Source: Prochlorococcaceae cyanobacterium jk18x22bins.40 (GTDB lineage Bacteria > Cyanobacteriota > Cyanobacteriia > PCC-6307 > Cyanobiaceae). Taken from it: a stretch of 64,000 bases of DNA. This document shows, one piece after another, positions 61,384-64,000 of this stretch (position 1 is the stretch's first letter; every line of letters starts with the position of its first letter). The position numbers and the translations under genes are program-made. Location: the NCBI GenBank assembly GCA_022826155.1, contig JAJDVL010000047.1, positions 1 through 64,000 on the forward strand, in the 5' to 3' direction. The notes under the pieces are model-generated. The model saw nothing but the letters and a program-made list of their open reading frames with translations, ran no database searches and was not told the DNA's origin.

Positions 61384-63334
61384 GGCCACGGAAACCCGTG
61401 CCCGTGCGTTGCGCAACGCCATGGCTGGTGGCTTGTTGCAACATCCGGATGACCTGGAAACCCGGCTGCGGGAAATTCCCCTGGAGCCGGGTTGTTATCT
61501 GATGCGGGACCAGAACTCTCGTATCCTCTATATCGGCAAAGCCAAAAAGCTCCGCAGTCGTGTGCGGAGCTATTTTCGCGGCCATGAACTGCTGAGTCCC
61601 AGAATTCAGCTCATGGTGCGGCAGATTCACGACATTGACTTCATCGTGACAGATAGCGAAGTCGAGGCGCTTGTGCTGGAATCCAATCTGATTAAGGAAC
61701 ATCAGCCTTACTACAATGTGCTCCTCAAAGATGACTCCAGCTATCCCTATCTTTGTATCACCTGGAGTGAAGACTATCCCCGCATTTTTATCACGCGCCG
61801 GCGCCGTCTTCGCTCTCCTCAGGATCGCTTCTACGGTCCCTATGTAGATGTGGGTCTGCTGCGCAACACCCTGGCCCTGGTGAAGCGTGCCTTCCCCCTG
61901 CGCCAACGCCCCCAGCCCCTGTACCGGGATCGAACCTGTCTCAACTTCGACATCGGACGTTGCCCCGGCGTATGCCAGCAACGCGTCAGCCCCGAGGACT
62001 ATCACGCCACCCTCCGGAACGTGGCCATGGTGTTTCAGGGGCGCAATGAAGAATTGCGTGTACTCCTGCAGGAGCAGATGATTCGCGATGCCGAACGCCT
62101 GGACTTCGAGAAAGCCGCCCGGATTCGGGATCAGTTGCAAGGTCTGGATCAACTGACCGCCCATCAAAAGATGTCCTTACCGGACGACCGGCTCAGCCGG
62201 GACGCCATTGCCATGGCCGCCAACGATCAACTGGCTTGCGTGCAGTTGTTTCAAGTGCGGGCCGGCAAGCTGGTGGGGCACCTGGGGTTTCATCTGGACC
62301 CCCAGGCGGCGCCGCCGAGTCATCTGCTCCAGCGGGTGTTGGAGGAGCACTACAGGGATGTTGAGCCCAGTGAAATCCCCCAGGAAATTTGTGTCCAACA
62401 TCCGTTGCCGGAAGCAGACATGCTGGCTGCCTGGCTGAGTCAAAAGCGGCAGCGGAAGGTTCACGTCCTCACGCCGCAGCGACAGCAGAAGGCCGAGTTG
62501 GTGGAGTTGGTGGAGCGCAACGCCGGCTTCGCCCTGCAGCGGGCACAGCGCAGTTCCCAGGAGCAACAGCTCGCTCTGGAGGATCTGGCCCAACTCCTGA
62601 ACCTGGATCACCCCCCTCGGCGCATTGAGGGCTATGACATCAGCCACATTCAGGGCAGTGACGCCGTGGCCAGCCAGGTGGTGTTTGTCCAGGGTCTGGC
62701 CGCACGACAGCACTACCGTCGCTACAAGCTGAAGTCCAGCAGCATCGCCCCCGGCCACAGCGATGATTTCATGGCCATAGCGGAGGTGATGAGGCGTCGT
62801 TTTCGGCGCTGGTCCCAAGCCAAGGCAGCGGGAGAACCCATGGGTCACCACCGCCGCCAGGGTTCTCACCCGCTGGATCCCGTCGGCCTCAGTGATTGGC
62901 CCGACCTGGTGATGATTGACGGGGGCAAGGGCCAACTCTCCGCTGCCATGCGTGCCCTGCACCAGTTGGGGCTGGCGGAAGATCTCCATGTCTGTGCCCT
63001 GGCCAAACGGCAGGAACAGGTGTTTCTACCCAATGCCCAGGACCCCTTGGCCAGCGAGCCCGATCAACTGGGCATCCTGTTGTTGCGTCGTCTGCGGGAC
63101 GAGGCCCATCGCTTTGCCGTCAGCTACCACCGTCAGCAGCGTCGGGATCGCATGAAGCGTTCCCGTCTCAGCGAAGTGCCGGGCTTGGGACCCAAGCGGA
63201 GCCGTGAACTACTGAGCCATTTCCGCTCCCTGGACGCCATTCAATTGGCCTCGGCAGAGCAAATTGCCCAGGTGGAGGGGATTGGCCCCGGTGTGGCCCG
63301 TCAGGTGTGGGAGTTTTTCCATCCCCAGGGCTAA
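61373..63334 (+). CDS. uvrC: Excinuclease ABC subunit C
   Basis: Makes both incisions in nucleotide excision repair. The 653-residue protein has the GIY-YIG nuclease (PGCYLMRDQNSRILYIGKAK, about 40-60) and a Cys-rich segment (CLNFDIGRCPGVC near 188). The UVR domain (ERLDFEKAARIRDQLQGL near 243) binds UvrB. The C-terminal RNase H-like endonuclease has YDISHIQGSD near 418 and VMIDGGKGQLSAAM near 515, followed by two helix-hairpin-helix motifs (VPGLGPKRSRELL, VEGIGPGVARQVW). All domains are present. Confidence 0.96.
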   Translation: MGAEATETRARALRNAMAGGLLQHPDDLETRLREIPLEPGCYLMRDQNSRILYIGKAKKLRSRVRSYFRGHELLSPRIQLMVRQIHDIDFIVTDSEVEALVLESNLIKEHQPYYNVLLKDDSSYPYLCITWSEDYPRIFITRRRRLRSPQDRFYGPYVDVGLLRNTLALVKRAFPLRQRPQPLYRDRTCLNFDIGRCPGVCQQRVSPEDYHATLRNVAMVFQGRNEELRVLLQEQMIRDAERLDFEKAARIRDQLQGLDQLTAHQKMSLPDDRLSRDAIAMAANDQLACVQLFQVRAGKLVGHLGFHLDPQAAPPSHLLQRVLEEHYRDVEPSEIPQEICVQHPLPEADMLAAWLSQKRQRKVHVLTPQRQQKAELVELVERNAGFALQRAQRSSQEQQLALEDLAQLLNLDHPPRRIEGYDISHIQGSDAVASQVVFVQGLAARQHYRRYKLKSSSIAPGHSDDFMAIAEVMRRRFRRWSQAKAAGEPMGHHRRQGSHPLDPVGLSDWPDLVMIDGGKGQLSAAMRALHQLGLAEDLHVCALAKRQEQVFLPNAQDPLASEPDQLGILLLRRLRDEAHRFAVSYHRQQRRDRMKRSRLSEVPGLGPKRSRELLSHFRSLDAIQLASAEQIAQVEGIGPGVARQVWEFFHPQG

Positions 63335-63376
63335 ACTTGTGATACATGTGATAAAATGACCTTTCCAGCAGAATCC
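63335..63376 (+). promoter_or_regulatory. Possible promoter/operator upstream of murD
   Basis: The 42-bp spacer contains a direct repeat TGTGATA-CA-TGTGATA followed by AAATG, AT-rich against the local background. TGTGATAAAAT could include a -10 element. No factor can be assigned. Confidence 0.3.
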
Positions 63377-64000
63377 ATGGTGCGCCCTACTGCCGTGATC
63401 GGCTTGGGACGATCCGGTATCAGCGCTGCCCGGCTCCTCCACGCCCAGGGGCACAGGGTGTGGCTCCTGGAACAACGGCAGACCCCTCAACTGCACAGCA
63501 CCGCTGCGGCCTTGCGTCACGAGGGCTTGCAGGTGCGGCTCAACTGCCCTTTGACGCACCTGGAGCAACTGGATCCCCAAGCCGTGGTGCTCAGTCCTGG
63601 GGTGTGCTGGACGGAGCCCGTTCTGGTGCAGTTGCGCCGTCGTGGCGTGCAGGTCCATGGAGAGACGGAATTGGCCTGGCAGAGCATGACCTGTGCCCCC
63701 TGGATTGGCGTCACCGGCACCAACGGCAAGACCACCGTCACCGCCATGGTGGGCCATCTGCTGCAGCAGGCCGGCCGGGATGCTCCCATCTGCGGCAACA
63801 GCGGGGCAACCGCCACGGAACTGGCCCTGGACTGCCACGGGGGGCGGCGCCCTGACTGGGTGGTGGCGGAGTTGAGCAGCTTCCAGATCGAGGCCTCCCC
63901 CACCCTGGCGCCCCGCATCAGCATCTGGAGCACCCTGACCCCGGACCACCTGGACCGTCACGGCAGCCTGGCCGCCTATGGCGCCATCAAGGCCGCCCTG
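63377..64000 (+). CDS. murD: UDP-N-acetylmuramoylalanine-D-glutamate ligase (partial, 3' end beyond window)
   Basis: Adds D-glutamate to UDP-MurNAc-L-Ala in peptidoglycan synthesis. The first 208 codons are visible. The N-terminal Rossmann domain starts PTAVIGLGRSGISAARLL, with VVLSPGVCWTEPVL near 75. The central ATPase has WIGVTGTNGKTTVTAMVGH near 112, CGNSGATATELAL, and VAELSSFQIEASPTLAPRIS with the conserved SSFQ near 168. TPDHLDRHGSLAAYGAIKA follows. Starts 43 bp after uvrC at the first ATG. Confidence 0.96.
   Translation, partial: MVRPTAVIGLGRSGISAARLLHAQGHRVWLLEQRQTPQLHSTAAALRHEGLQVRLNCPLTHLEQLDPQAVVLSPGVCWTEPVLVQLRRRGVQVHGETELAWQSMTCAPWIGVTGTNGKTTVTAMVGHLLQQAGRDAPICGNSGATATELALDCHGGRRPDWVVAELSSFQIEASPTLAPRISIWSTLTPDHLDRHGSLAAYGAIKAAL

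Overview
The window is a chromosomal segment of a GC-rich cyanobacterium. Light-dependent protochlorophyllide reductase, two photosystem peptides (PsaM and a Psb30-like protein), NDH-1 subunit NdhD, a PedR-type redox regulator and several families largely confined to cyanobacteria (slr1601-like, DUF3611, DUF1995, DUF4330, DUF1517) all point this way. Gene order and protein style resemble the marine Synechococcus/Cyanobium lineage. The type III restriction system, HicBA, GC-rich repeats and AT-rich inserts would fit a host-associated relative such as a sponge symbiont, but that is inference.

Layout. 1-1518: por, an slr1601-like protein and psaM, all minus. 1596-9541: phoU and a lipoate-ligase-like gene, leuA, a GH57 glucan enzyme, an ArsS-type radical SAM protein and an RNase II family protein with a degenerate active site. 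9680-12554: a two-gene GDT1/UPF0016 manganese transporter pair, psb30, nadK and pheS. 12644-17957: a zinc module (Zur and a COG0523 GTPase diverging around a Zur/Fur-like box, a frameshifted WD40 gene, an FAD oxidoreductase), an alpha/beta hydrolase and DUF3611. 18009-25761: ribF, thiE-thiS, DUF1517, a GyrI-like protein, an M32 carboxypeptidase, recR and the nfeD/slipin pair. 25758-32317: a type III restriction-modification operon whose Mod specificity region is AT-rich, followed by HicBA. 33045-50301: lipA, bioB, uppS, cdaA, lysA, clpC, a GldA-like dehydrogenase, DUF2993, ndhD, scpA, a nucleotidyltransferase, metF, pedR, phrB, a NUDIX gene and folK.

50407-53447 is the unusual part. An imperfect inverted repeat of about 40 bp encloses two strongly AT-rich islands separated and flanked by GC-rich repeats. 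One island is the 5'-truncated end of a family B (protein-primed type) DNA polymerase. The other is a two-lobed TbpB-like surface lipoprotein gene. A 15-base G tract just after its lipobox puts the lipoprotein start out of frame with the main reading frame, and 14 or 17 G would restore it. This looks like a phase-variable contingency locus, unless the count is a sequencing error. The right inverted repeat runs straight into a NYN-domain gene, which appears to have lost its own start.

54051-64000 returns to ordinary housekeeping genes: a DUF2306 membrane protein, dapF, a cysteine desulfurase, DUF1995, DUF4330, a PBP4-type carboxypeptidase, a coiled-coil protein, coaD, a flavin reductase, uvrC and the start of murD. 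I saw no tRNA, rRNA, CRISPR array or transposase gene.
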